Shown here piece after piece: positions 20,211-32,822 of a DNA stretch of 64,000 nucleotides (positions within the stretch are counted from its first letter, which is position 1; each line of letters begins with the position of its first letter). The notes under the pieces are model-generated. The model saw only the letters and a program-made list of their open reading frames with translations. It was not told the DNA's origin and did no database searches. The position numbers and the translations under genes are program-made. Origin of the DNA: Alisma plantago-aquatica (lineage: Eukaryota; Streptophyta; Magnoliopsida; Alismatales; Alismataceae); assembly GCA_963693085.1 (NCBI GenBank), contig OY856413.1:543328879-543392878 (forward strand), in the 5' to 3' direction.

Positions 20211-23200
20211 TGTGAGACCCCTAACCTTGCTTAAAGTGTTGAAAATGCTTAGTTATCATAATTTAATTCTTATAACCCTAATATAAACTTTTTATATGCT
20301 TTTAAATCATAAAACAAGCTTAAGTTTCAAATTTGGTCCAATTTGGACATTGTTTGAGCAAGTTATGCAATTTTATGTACATTTTGGACTTTTCTACAAT
20401 TTATCCAATCAAGGGGTTTTCTTTGCAATTTGTCAGATGAATTATGTTTCTTAGATGTTATATTATCATTCTTGATCCATGGGGATCCTGATTAAATCTT
20501 GCTTTGAAGGTGTTATTTTAGGGTTTACCCATTTATGGATGAGCTACCTTTAGGAGCTATCAACTAATGATTAATTTGTTTTGCTTGGAAATTCAAGAAA
20601 CGAGGGATAAGAAGGTCTCTATGATATGTGGGGCATATTATTGTGTGTGTTTGTGCTTGTATATTATTAATAGTTTAAGGCATGGACACTTGGAAAGATA
20701 CTAGAACTTCAACTTTCTTTTTCTTTATCTTAAAGTTTTATATACTTATCTCTAAGCACCCAAACAAATGATTTTCTCTCCACCACTTCCCTCCTCCTAT
20801 GAACCTCATTCTCCCTCTATGCTTATACAAAGTTCCTATCCAAGGAAGAAGAAAGTGGGGATCTTCTTGGGGAAAAAACATCTATGGATGCAATTGACTT
20901 CCTTTTAGGGTTTAAAAAGCTTCCTTATAGTGATCTTGACCTAAAAGAGTAAGAATCCCCTTCTTTCCTTCGTTTATTTCTTTGCTATCCTTCCTCCTAC
21001 CTTTATCTAGGTCAAAACCTTGATGTTCCATGGTAGAAATTGCTCTAAAGCTCTAAAACCCTGCCTTTCTTGATCCTTATGCTTAGGGTTTGCTCATTTG
21101 ATGAAGAAAGGTGCTAGCTGGACGAGTTCACAACTTATGTTTAGATTTTCTACCCTACCTGCTCATGTTTTCTTATGTTTGGGAGTTTATCTTCTAATTA
21201 GAGGCGAGTTTTATAACTTGCTCCACGTTTATTGCTTACCATAAGTTTGCTAGCTCATGTTCTTGCTTTTAAATGATGATCCATGCACTAAAAATCTATG
21301 CTTGATTTGGATTTCGATTTTTATAACGTTCCCTATTCTGATTTTAGTTCTAGATGAACCAGTGATCATGTATACATTATTCCTAAGCTATAATATGACT
21401 TGGATCAGGTTGGTTTGATAACCGATGGTGCTATGCACCTATCAACCAATGGTCAATTTTAGGGTATAAAGTTGATTTCTTCTATAAACACATGACTCAA
21501 TGGTGGTATCATTGCAAAAACCGATGGTGTTGTCTTCATGAAAACTGATGGTGGTGACAAAAGGTGTTAACTGATGTTCACCCCTTAGGTCAGGTGTTGG
21601 CCTAATTAGAAGCTTAATGATTAACAATTAAGTACCCTAATGATGCTATCAATCAATGGTTATATTAGTTTCATATTCAACGGTGATTAATGAATATAGT
21701 ATTGATCTAACAACCTATGGTTTCTTAATGGTCACTACTGATGGTGGATTAGGTCTCCATAACCTATGGGGAGTTAATCATGTAGTTGTAGCATCAATTA
21801 AGCCTTAAACTAATGGTTTCTTGGGTCATTTGATGCAATGGTTGGACCTATACTCCAATTGATGGTTTTAATATATGAACTTGACCTAATGGTTAAGATC
21901 TAATGTTTCTTCATCCAATAAATTGGAATGATTCCTAAATGTAATATTTTGGTCCTAATAATGTAATTTAAATGGTTTCCTTTATGAGATCAACTTAAGA
22001 ATCTCATTTATTGACGGCTTGTTTTAAATAAACAATCACTTGTGGGTTTTACCCTACTCTTAATGGAACTTGTTATGTTGTTAATCAAGGGATGTCTAGG
22101 GTTAGATGGTGACTCTTTCTATGGAACAACTCAATGACTTCATAGTTGGTTTGTTCAATATGTTTACGTATGTTAACGACCAATGCCTTTACCTTTTCAA
22201 CATTTAATGGTTAGAAGTTGACGCCTCAATATTCCCATTATTTTGGGTGAAGTGTGTAGTGTAATGTTATGATTCTAATGATGAGAATTTGATGGTTCAA
22301 TGACTTAAACTTGTAGTTTTACCCTTGACCTTGTATGATTATGATTGATAATCACCATAATGAATTAATGGGTAACCCTAATGAGGTATAGCTTGTTATA
22401 GCTAGCTTTAATATAACTATATGATGGTAATTGGGTATGAATAGTCCTTGAATGATTAATACAATAATGGAGTATTCTCTTATTGTTGTTGAAACCCTAG
22501 TATGCTATAACCCGATGGTTACACCTTTATTTATATGTGGGTTCATACTTGAGAATAGTATGGAATGTGATGGTGATGCTTCACCTTATGCATTCATGAT
22601 CCAATGGGGATGTCGTTAGGGTTTGGGTATGAGTGTTGACTAGTAACATTAATATAATTCATTTTTTTTAACCTAACTCTATTGCAAATAGATAAAGATG
22701 AGTATTGATGTTTAACCTTCTTATATGATGGCATGATGGTGGAATAATCTCCTTATATGATCATAACCTTAATGTATTAATTGGTGGTTATCATAGCCAC
22801 ATGGTTGATACTTTCTTATGCTAAACATGTGCATTATGAATATGATGAGGGTTAATCATATCTAGATTCCTTGCATGTTGAGGTAATAAAGGAATGTTCT
22901 TAATGTTAATATAACCCTTCTATGATTGTTTATGAATATCTCCCAGCACATTAATGCAATATTATGTTGATCTAGTGTATTATATGTAAGTGATGTTTTT
23001 GAGCCTTTTTATAAGTCATGAAAAGATAATGATGATCTTGTAGAGAATAGTATGATGGTCTTAATGACCTTTGGGCATGGTTGAGCCCTAAATGAGGTGT
23101 AATCCTCATATGTTGACAAGGGTTGATACCCTATGATATTGTAAAAAGAATTTATATCTTGTGATAGTATGATGACTAGTGTGGTCTCATGAATGGCAAA

Positions 23201-25035
23201 TGAATAGTACCATGTGATGATGGGATGAGAAATTATGTTTCACACATTTTATATCTTTTGAAGTTGTAATACTTATATGTTTGATAGAAGTGAAGTAGGG
23301 TTTGTATGTCCACTTGTTTGATGCAGCCTTAATTCACCCAATTGGAGATAACTAATAAAGTGAAGCTCTAATCATGTAGTGCCCTATGCCATAGAACAAT
23401 CTTCAGTGTCAAAACTTGTAGGATGGTTAAACAAGTATTCCTAAGGGAAACTCAGAGTGCATACTATTGAGTATGTGGGGTGCTTGTCATCCTGACACCA
23501 AGTGTTTCGGGAGGATGGTTGCAGTCATACCAAGCCCACTTTTTGAGAATGACTTTGGTCGAGTCTCAGTGATTATAACATGATGTGATTGGAGGACAAC
23601 TGTGCTGGTACCTCAGTGATTGTGTTTGAATACCCTTGATGCTAGCGTCATGACCTGTACCAAGGTGGGCTAGTTACATGACTATAAGTCATTGTTTTGT
23701 AGTTTGACTATATGGCACTACGGTGCAGACTCGTACTGACCAAGTATGGAGAAGATCTTAGAGTCTGAATCTTCCTAGATCCTATATGGAACTGATTGCC
23801 ACCAAGCGGTGGTCAGTTGGACTTTGAGTGGTATGACTCAAACTCCCCAGGGTGTAATAAAAGTTGTAAGATAGCCGTCTAGCATATCTTTTTAGGGTTA
23901 TACCCAATGCTTCATATTGGATGATAACCCTTGTTTTCTTTCTTTTCATTGAGATCATGTATAGTACAATAAGAGATAATAAATATTCTTATGTTGTAGT
24001 TATTCTCATGTTGTAAACATGCTTATGTTGTCAAATATACTAACAATGATGGTTAATATGATGCTGCAAGCTATGTTTAATATTGCTAGCCATGCCTATG
24101 TAATTAGAAATGCTTAAATTTCTAATCATGCCTATGTTACTAATTGTGCTATGATGTTTGTTCTACTTATGATATATATTTATTCCCTTTATTTGAGATG
24201 CCAATATTGATAGCCATGTTATGTTACTAGACATATTTATGATGTCAGGGATGCTTATGCTACTAGATTTCTTGTGTTGTTAGAAAGGAATATGATGATA
24301 GTTAGATTAATGATGATGATTGTTATTAGATGCAATTTGATGAAATTTGTGTACATATCTATCCAGAGAAATGGATTTATTTGTTACCTATATATAAATT
24401 GATAATCATACTTGTTGATAAGATCATTCGCTTAATCTATTTAGCATACTTGAACTGTTCAATTTGTTCAATTGATTATGAACTGCTCCGACTACTCAGT
24501 TATCTACTATTTAAAATGTTGTAATCAACAAGCGTTATTGGAGGTTATATCTCGTGCTGGGACATGGGTCTCACCCTTGTGGTTCACCACATCTTTTTAG
24601 GTAATTAGCAATGATGTCAACAAACCTATGGTAGCAAAGTGGAGTTATAGTAATGAATCTTTGAGAGGGTTGATTAGATGTCTAGTGTGTCCTACAATCA
24701 TCCCTATGCTCCCAGGTCTGGGCGAGAAAAATGTGTATATGGTGTTTCAAACGAATCGAACTTTTGTTAGCATATTAATGCTTGTTTGTATGGCATATAC
24801 AAATATTATTCTCCTGTGTATATATGTTGTGGCTAAGATGATAGAACAATTTGTATCAAATTCTTGACATAGTATGGATATAAGAAAGATGTTGGGCTCT
24901 TATGCAAATGTTTCTGAGTAGGTGCTGACGTTGAAACTGGTTTTAGTTTACCCATATTTTTGGGTATGTGATTAATTAGTGATCGATTGTGTTTTATATT
25001 TTGAGTAATCTCGTTTAGTGTAACAGGTTGTTACA
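20211..25035 (+). repeat. 3' LTR of Del-2 (4.8 kb)
   Basis: It starts TGTGAGACCCCTAACC and ends GTTGTTACA. It carries two diffuse repeat zones: an ACCGATGGTG/AACCAATGG motif scattered over 21400-21900, and an ATGCTTATGTTGTTAGA-type minisatellite over about 23990-24270. An inverted, roughly 65-70% similar relative forms the solo LTR at 25790-30995. No gene was seen in it. Confidence 0.8.
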
Positions 25036-25789
25036 ATAATACATCAAACAACATGTGATGAGTGTAATGATTTTAGGTCTAAGAACCACAATCACCACCA
25101 TCACTATGAGAGATGATTCTGACTACCATTCCATGTTCTCCATGCATCATTCTTAGGTGGGTTTGTTTGATAGACTATTCTCTTACATGTACCTATGTGC
25201 TTGGTTTGATATGACCTATCATGATTGATGATATTCTGTCATCAACCAATACACACTCTAGTCTTACGTATTAATATTGTCTATTTTGCTTCCACAATAA
25301 TAATTGAATAGGGACATAATAAGATTGTATGTATTCTTATCATACATATGGTCTCATTGTTCAGGTCCTCGATATGAAGACATATTTCATCGAGTAACAT
25401 CATTCTTTAGACATGTACTATGTTTGTGTCATCATGTCATGATTGAGATAAACACAATAAACAAAATTACCTTTATCTTTATCAAATCTAGTATATGATG
25501 CCCCATTACAATCATCATATGATTGTCTCTCAGGGCATACATACCAACAAACTCTGACTTGCAATCAGAGCCAATCACCCACAAATCATATTCCAAGTGA
25601 TCTTAACAAGTCCATCATGTTTCTACTATACAAGCACTTTTATAGCGGGTTAGCAACATTTGCTTCTAGTCAGTATTTTACAACTTTCACTTGTCCTTGT
25701 TGTACAACTTTTCATACGAGATGTAAGTGTTGTAGTATGCTATCTAAGATTCCTTCCTATCCACTAGATCCATTGTTTCTCAATACTTT
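25036..25789 (-). mobile_element. copia-1, part 1: 3' LTR fragment and 3' non-coding region
   Basis: 25036-25549 matches the last ~500 bp (plus-strand right end) of the copia-2 LTR, ending gggcatac-ataccaaca. On the minus strand this is a TGTTGGTATG start. Behind it lies a degraded PPT and 3' sequence shared with copia-2 (44501-44690). It is cut at 25789 by the solo LTR. Words such as ccaccatcactatgagag match the copia-1 5' LTR (62240) better than copia-2, supporting that both belong to one element. Confidence 0.7.
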
Positions 25790-26529
25790 TGTGACAACCC
25801 ATCACACAAAATGAGATTACTCAAAAACTAAACATGATCAACTACTAATAAAAATATCACTAAAAAGTGGGTTAATTAAAACCATTAAATTTTCACAATT
25901 TTTCTCAATAACATTAGCATGAAAGCCCAACATCTCATATTATTTCATAAATCATACCAAAAATCTCTTACAAAGGAATTGTGTCCTCATCCACAACAAA
26001 ATCACAAGCGATAGCATCCACATGTACAACATCAGAATACTAAGAAAGCTCGAGTCGATAAAACACTACAATCAAAACATTCCCTCCTAGACCTGAGAGT
26101 ACAAGGATGACTCTTGGACATACTAGACATCCAAATAACTACCCATCTATGATCCATCACATCAACTCCTCATCACTGCAACTACTAACAATCACCTAAC
26201 ATGATTGTGGTGGCCCACCGGTGAGACCCAAGTTCCAGTAAGAGATAGAACTCACAACAACACTTATCTTTACAAAAAGTTATGTTATATAATGGGTTCA
26301 ACAGATTAAGCAGATAAGCATATATACATATTAAATAACTAAATGAAATTATAAACATAGTGGCTTTATTAAAAGAAATTCTAATTAGAGTCTTAGTAGC
26401 TAGAACACTTTTCAGTTACTATATGTAGATATTATCATGAACATACCCATTATCATGAGCCTTACTATCATCGTAAATATTGATAACCACATGTGCATAT
26501 TTGAAAAGTAGGAGCATGTCTATAGTCAT

Positions 26530-27150
26530 AAACAAAACTAACAACATAAGCATATCTAATAGTATACCACATCTAACAACATAGGCATATCCAATACAAC
26601 GATCAAAACTAACAACAAAAGCATGCATAATAGTGTAAGGCATGTCTAATAGCATAATGCTACTGACAACATAAGCATCTCTAACAATATAAGCATTTGT
26701 AACAATATAATCATCTCTAACAATATTAGAATCTCTAACAATATAAGAATCTATGTCCGGCCATAGTAGCCCGGGTGGTAAGAGCTCGGTAAGTCCCAAT
26801 GAAGGACCCGGGTTCAAACCTCACCGAAGGCACTTTGTGAATGGCAATTCACACTGATTAGGCATGGGAAGGGGTGATCGGACCACACCCTCTCATGCCT
26901 CGAGAGTTTACCATGTCGGATTCGCCGGGGATGGGTTCTCCCGGTCATCAAAAAAAAAAATATCTATAACAATATAACATGTAAGCATACCTACATCATA
27001 AGTAAATCTAACAGCCTAAGCATAACTATTGGAATGTGCATAATTAGAAGTATGGGCATAGATAACTACATAGGCATGACTAACATCATAAGAAATTCTA
27101 ATAACATAAGCATAGCCAACAATATACCATGTTTACAACATAAGCATATC
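26530..27150. repeat. Degenerate minisatellite in the solo LTR, split by a SINE
   Basis: A unit of roughly 17-21 bp, TCTAACAATATAAGCAT and variants, is repeated irregularly about twenty times. The reverse complement appears in Del-2's LTR at about 23990-24270, so the array is an old feature of this LTR family. The SINE at 26756-26960 interrupts it. Confidence 0.7.
26756..26960 (+). mobile_element. tRNA-derived plant SINE, about 205 bp
   Basis: The head carries a pol III promoter: A-box-like TAGCCCGGGTGG (26767-26778) and B box GGTTCAAACC (26811-26820), spaced about 32 bp apart. The body is GC-rich, unlike its surroundings, and the tail is a run of eleven A's (26950-26960). ATCTAT at 26749-26754 and 26962-26967 form the target-site duplication. 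The head resembles Au-type plant SINEs, but the A-rich tail differs from the T-rich tail usual there, so I leave the family open. Confidence 0.85.
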
Positions 27151-28539
27151 TATCTTTCTTAATGCACTACACATCATCTATATGTGAGAAGAGAAACAAG
27201 GGTTATCATCCAATATGAAACACTATGTATAATCCTAATATGATATGCTACACAGTTGATTACATATTTTATTAATGCCCAGAGGAATTGAGGTATAACA
27301 CTCAATTCCAACTAACCACTGCTAAGTTGAAATCAGTGCCATACCAGATCTATAGAAGAGTCAGAATCCATGATCTCCCACACCCTCAGTCAGTACAGGA
27401 CTGCTGTAGTGACATACAAGTCAAACTATAAAACACCTAGCCCACCTTGGTATATAGATCATGACGCTAGACACCAAGGTATATGAAACCCTATAACTGA
27501 GCTACAACCACAATTGTCATCGATAACATCATATATATGAGACACGACTCCAGTCGTTCTCTTACAGAGGCTGACCACAACCATTCTCAAAACCTTTGGG
27601 ATCAAAATGACAAGGATACACAGTCACTTGCACCTCACATGCTCAATAGTATGTGCTCTGAGTTTCCCTTAGGAATACTCATTTCACCATCCAGCATGTC
27701 CTGACACTGGAATGGATCTATGGCACAGGGCAACTAAATAATTAAGGTTTCACTTGATTAGTTAATGCCAATAGGATGGATTAAGGATTTATCAAACAAG
27801 TGGACATACAAATCATAATTCATTTCTAGCAAGCATTTGATATGTGAAAACTCCATTAAATATAAAATGTATAAGACATATTCCTTATTACAACACCACA
27901 TGATACTATTTCAATGCCATTCATGACATTACTCGTCATCTCACCAACACAAGATATATAATCTGTATCACATTATCCCAGGGTACCAACCCGTATCACA
28001 CCATGAAGAGAATCAAACCTCCATTAGAATTCAATCATACCCAGAGGTTATTAAGACCATCACATTATCTCCTGTAAGAACATCATTACCTTTCCATGCC
28101 TCATCAAGGATCAACTATAATCACATACATGTAACATATAATGTCCATCTTAAGATTGCACATAACAAAAAATTAGAGTTACAACAATGTGATAGAAAAA
28201 GTACTCCATCATTATATTAAATGCACAAGGAAACTAAGAAGCATCTTTGTGTTCTTGAATTAAAATTAAGGTTCAACAACTTAACCAATTTATGGTTTCC
28301 AAAATAGAAATTGTATGTAATCCCCAGTTCCTTTTATTTCCAACAAATCTTAGAAGTAAGGGAATTCCTTTATTATAACAATATGTAAGGGAAATAGGTA
28401 TAATTTACCACCATCATTTAGATGTACTAGGATTAGAGTTAACAAAACAAGTTGGATTAACATTGTAAATCAAAAATTTACAACAACCTTAGGTTTATAT
28501 TCATTTGAGGGAAAAGGTAAGACTACCAACTCATGCGTC

Positions 28540-29440
28540 TCAAAACCATTAATTAAAACTCACCAAATCCCCAACATCAAGTGCAATAAACACAACCTAT
28601 CGAACCATAGACTACACATCAGACCATCAAATTCAAGGCAATTAAAACCATTTCATCGTGTATATGAATCACCGCCGTTGAATCACAGTTGCATAAAACA
28701 TAACCATCAGATGCAAAACATGTAAAACTTTGAGACATTCATATAGGAAAACCATCGAGTTATGACTTAGAAAAACCATGCATCACCGTGGGGTGTGAAC
28801 CCTAAACTCACCATCAGTTTCATGAGCAAGGAAACCCATCAAATTAGATATTACTAAAACCATTGTTTGTCTTAGCCAAGAAAACCATTGATTGAGAAAA
28901 TACATGAATTGTCAATCTACAATCCAAGATATCTTAGGATGACCATCAGTTTTCAACCTAAAGAGTACCATCGATTTAACACTTGGACAAATCAACAAGT
29001 AGGATAGCCATCGATTATGAATCTAATCAAACCATCACGTTAGCCATTGAGAGACAATCCAAACCATCAGTTGTGAGAGGAAACAAAATCATAGTTTTTA
29101 AAAGCCAAAGAAGATCCAAAATAGCAACTAATTAACCTTCTTCGGTTGGAACAAGAAGATAAATCATCGAGTTATGGGGACAAGAGAAAATCAGCTCAAA
29201 CAATTTAGAGAGAAACCATTGTTTGACAGAGAAATAATACCATTGCCTTGAATCACTTAGGAGAGCATCATGGCATTCATTTCTTAAACATAAGAGAGTC
29301 CAAAATAGAAGATAAATCCAAACCATTAATTGAAACAAAATAGCTGAACCATACAACATCAAAACCAACTTTCGGATTGAAGCACAAGGAGGGAAAAATC
29401 TACTCAAGACCCTAGGAAAAATCATCGTTCATGGGGCTTG
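28540..29440. repeat. Scattered AACCATCGATT-type motif
   Basis: Words of the form (A)AACCATCRNTT recur about fifteen to twenty times at irregular spacing. The complement (AANYGATGGTT) is scattered over 21400-21900 in the Del-2 LTR. It behaves like a strongly eroded minisatellite within this LTR family. Confidence 0.5.
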
Positions 29441-30995
29441 AGATAATCATTGATCATACAGTGATGAAAACAATATAGTCATCATTTCTTGAGCTCATTA
29501 AAGTCATGAAAATAGTAATTAAAGTACCAAATTGTTCCTTCCTATAGGCCAACCTATCAGGTCAACCCACAAGTAGAAAAACATTTTCAAGGCAAAATAA
29601 ATAATAGCTAGTTTGAACCATTCAAACACCATAGATTATTACGATTATCAAAGTCATCGACCAACCAGAGATAAGAATATTATGACAATGAGTTCTTAGG
29701 CATATAGTAAGGTCTTAAAAATAATAGAAACACACCACCAAAGTTCTCTACAAAAGATTAGTCATCAAATCATGAGGCAAGGTAGAAATAAGCTCAATCA
29801 GGTCAAGGACAACCTTCAATTTCCACCACAACAACTCCATCAATTCATGGACAAGAAAGGTATAAATCTCATATCCTAACACAGAGAACGTGCACAAGAT
29901 TATGGAGAGAAACCAGAGACTTATCTACTCAAAAATCATCATATATATACACAACTTAGCTAAAGATTCAAAATTTTCACTCATTACTAGGTTTTAGAGC
30001 AAGATTTAGCATGGCAAGTTGAATGGTAAGCAATAAATGTGGAGCAACTTATATAACTAACATCTAGAATGAATTTGCAGCTCCAAATAGAAAGAAATTC
30101 TAGGAAGAAAAGTCTAGCTTTGAGCTTCTCCATTCGTCCAAACTAGTTCCATCTCGAAGAATGAGAAACCCTAGGTGAAAGGAGAAAGAAGAAGAGTGTC
30201 TTTCATGTTTTTAGCACACTCAACCATGGGGACCAGGGATCTAGACAAGAAGAATATAAAGGAGAGTAGGAACAACAAGGAAACAAAGCTAAGAGAGAAG
30301 ATCTTACTTTCTTGGATCAAGAACAATTACAAAAGCTTGGAAATCTAGAAAGAAGACAAATTCTGAATCCCATGATCATATGCATGTAGATCGTCCCAAG
30401 CTCTTCCTTTCTTGAGATCCTTTCCTTCATCAAGAGAGAGGTATGAGCTCCAGAAGAAAGAGGGGATGATGGGTGTGAAGGAAGTGTGTAAAGGATCCAT
30501 TACATGTAAAGAGAAGGGTATACAAATCTAAAAAAGAGAGATAAGAAAGAGGCAAGGTGTCTAGCAAAACATTCCAAGTGTTCAAGGTCAAGAGCATCCA
30601 TTCCATGCAACCCAGTAGCTCCACGGTAGTGGGGGGGTCAGGTGGCCCACTACAACTTGGCTCCCAAAAAAGCTGTTGGCCCTACTCATAATAAACCCAT
30701 CGTTCATGCACTCAAGGTAGCCCATCTATGAGAGGAAAATCCTTAGTAGATGTCATGCACAAAAACAAGGTGCAAATAGGCTCCCCATGTCACAACTAAC
30801 TCCAGCATGATATGAAAACATGTGAAGCACAAAAAGCATGTGACAAATTACAAGAAAAATATCAGATGTGGGTCAGTTTCTTAAAATTCAAAAACATGCA
30901 CAAAATTGCATAAGACAAAGTTTAGTTAGGCATCTAAGCACATATTGAAGATAATCAAGCATGATTAGGCATTAAGCCTAGTCTGGGGTGTCACA

Positions 30996-32822
30996 ACTTC
31001 TACTATGTGATAAATTGTTGGAACCTTCCATAAGTTCATCCAAATGCACTTCTTTATCCATACAATATCCTCAGATGTTCTCATACTCAACTTCTATTGT
31101 AGAATTAAACAACTGTCTTGTACTCGGAACTTTTCCATCTTACAGTTTTCATTTGACGGTGAAACACAAATTTAGATTGTGGACATTAATTTTCTCTTTC
31201 ATTTTAGAAGCTTGCATCAGTGTAAGCCTTTACTCCAACTCCTCCTCATTACCATAATTAAGGAACATATTCTATTAGTGCTTCTAAAGTACTTTAAGGA
31301 TGTTTTTTTATGAAAGTCCAGTGAATTTCACTGGGATCTAACAGATATCCACTTGTTATGTCCAATACATACAACACAATAGGATGTGTACATTATGTTG
31401 TATACATGATAGATCCAATTGTGAATGCATATGACATCTCACTCATGTTTTCCCGTTCTTCACCAGAATTGGGATGCCGATCTCTTGAGAGACTAATCCC
31501 ATGGAACATGGACAAATTTTCTCTCATTGAGTCCTACATGTTGAACCCCTTCAACATCTTGTCAATTTATGTGCTCTTTCTTAGGTTAAGAATCATTCCA
31601 GATCTATAGATCTTGATTCCTATCATATAGAATACTTTTTCTAAGCCCTTAGTACAGAAGGTATTTACCATCTAGGTTCTAACATTTCAATATAAGGATG
31701 TTATTCCCCATCATTATGTGGAATATAAATATGCTCCCACTAAACTTTTGTAATTACATATTTCATCTTCATTAATTTCAACTTAAGTCATACTCTTTGA
31801 CTATCTTTTCAAGTCAAAGATTCCAACTCTAAGATGCTTGCTTCACTCCACAGATTGATCTTTGTATCTTGTAGATTTTATTTGCAATAATGGACTTATA
31901 AAACCTTTAGGGTTTGTGCACACATCCTCATAAGATTCTCATTTAAGGAATTTGGTTTTAAAATCCATATGCCAAGTCTTAGAGTTAGTATAAGCTGCAA
32001 TAGCAAGCATGATCCTGACGAATTTAACCATGGAAACCGGTGAAAAGATATCATCATGTTCAACACCTTGAACTTGTTTAAAACCCTTTACAATCAATAT
32101 GCTCTTATAGGTTTGTACACTATTGTCCATGTCCGTCTTCTTCTTGAAGACCCAATTGCACCCTATGGGTTTACCCCTTCAGGTGGATCTACCAAGATCA
32201 TACCTTGTTGGTGTACATGAAATCCATCTTTGATCCCATGACCTCTAGCCATTTATGAGATTCTAGTGCCTCAATAGATTCTAGATATGTTTTTGGCTCA
32301 TCATATAATGACCAACTCACCACGTTTTTGAGTTATAAGATATCATAATATTTCAAGCTCAAGGCTTGTTTTATTAGAACTACAATTTCTATGTTACATA
32401 AGGAACTCGAGACTCCAAAACATCTTGTGATTCTCCATGTTCCTACTTTACCTCATATAGGTTGAATGTTTTCCATTGGTCTTGAGCTTTTCGAGTTCTA
32501 TTTTTCTCCCAATTATTCCTTTGGAATTAAACTCCTATAGGAAAACAACTATACTAGAAGCAAACAATTTTGTTGTTGGATAAAGGTAACTTTCAACAAA
32601 ATAACATTTATGGACAACAATTTTTCTAGGATAAAAAAATTGTACAATCTTACAATCCTAATCTTTATAAAGATATATCAAGACATGTCCCATGGAATAT
32701 CTCATATGGTGTCTTTTAAACCATTTTGTACGGTACAATATTTTAGAGTAAAGCATGTGCCAAAAAGGAATTGGAAGACCAACTAGATTTATTGATGATT
32801 GCACCATGACTAATATGGTGTC
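30996..32822 (-). mobile_element. copia-1, part 2: decayed RNase H and reverse transcriptase
   Basis: This resumes copia-1 after the solo LTR and parallels copia-2 44690-45720. On the minus strand the order from 32822 downward is integrase-RT linker, RT palm, then RT end/RNase H. It is cut at 32822 by the Athila-like LTR. The other half of the element resumes at 57419. Confidence 0.75.
31939..32130 (-). pseudogene. copia-1 reverse transcriptase, palm fragment
   Basis: A 63-codon open piece contains ILIVKGFKQVQGVEHDDIFS, then PVSMVKFVRIMLAIAAY and WHMDFKTKFL. This is the classic copia RT block (AKGFTQxxGxDYxETFSPVxxxxxIRxLLAIAA ... WQMDVKTAFL). The catalytic aspartate of the family's MDVKTAFL is kept as MDF. 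A further degraded piece at about 31374-31440 reads MSYAFTIGSIMY, matching the RT/RNase H border motif (PYASAVGSLMY). Frameshifts separate the pieces. It is unquestionably a copia pol relic, non-functional. Confidence 0.85.

Larger units (their letters stand above)
16858..25035 (+). mobile_element. Del-2: second Del/Tekay-like gypsy element, 5'-truncated
   Basis: The layout is a truncated 5' LTR (16858-17752), a degenerate PBS, 2.46 kb of decayed internal sequence, a PPT and a 4.8 kb 3' LTR (20211-25035, TGTGAGACCCC to GTTGTTACA). The gacgaaatccctgtTAGGGG context before the 3' LTR is the Del/Tekay signature. The two LTRs differ by about 10% in sampled stretches, so it is older than Del-1. The right flank is copia-1 LTR sequence; the left flank is lost, so no TSD can be tested. 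Confidence 0.8.
25790..30995 (-). mobile_element. Inverted solo LTR related to Del-2 (5.2 kb)
   Basis: Read on the minus strand it starts TGTGACACCCCAGAC and ends GGGTTGTCACA, like the Del-2 LTR, and shares its internal landmarks in order. It has no internal domain, PBS or partner LTR. It is flanked by ACTTT (25785-25789) and ACTTC (30996-31000), a 4-of-5 target-site duplication, and copia-1 sequence runs on either side. This is a solo LTR left by recombination between two LTRs. It contains a SINE and a minisatellite. The 132-codon frame at 26419-26817 only translates the minisatellite. Confidence 0.8.

Noticed and set aside
26419..26817. 132-codon minus-strand open frame with repeated IVRD motifs
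   Set aside because: It is the translation of the TCTAACAATATAAGCAT minisatellite and part of the SINE inside a solo LTR; no family or start context supports a gene.
26756..26830. Possible tRNA gene
   Set aside because: A and B boxes are present, but there is no full cloverleaf or acceptor stem, and the A-tail and TSD show it is a SINE.
20211..30995. CRISPR array or clustered regular repeats
   Set aside because: Repeats are irregular, degenerate minisatellites in plant LTRs with no constant spacers or cas genes.
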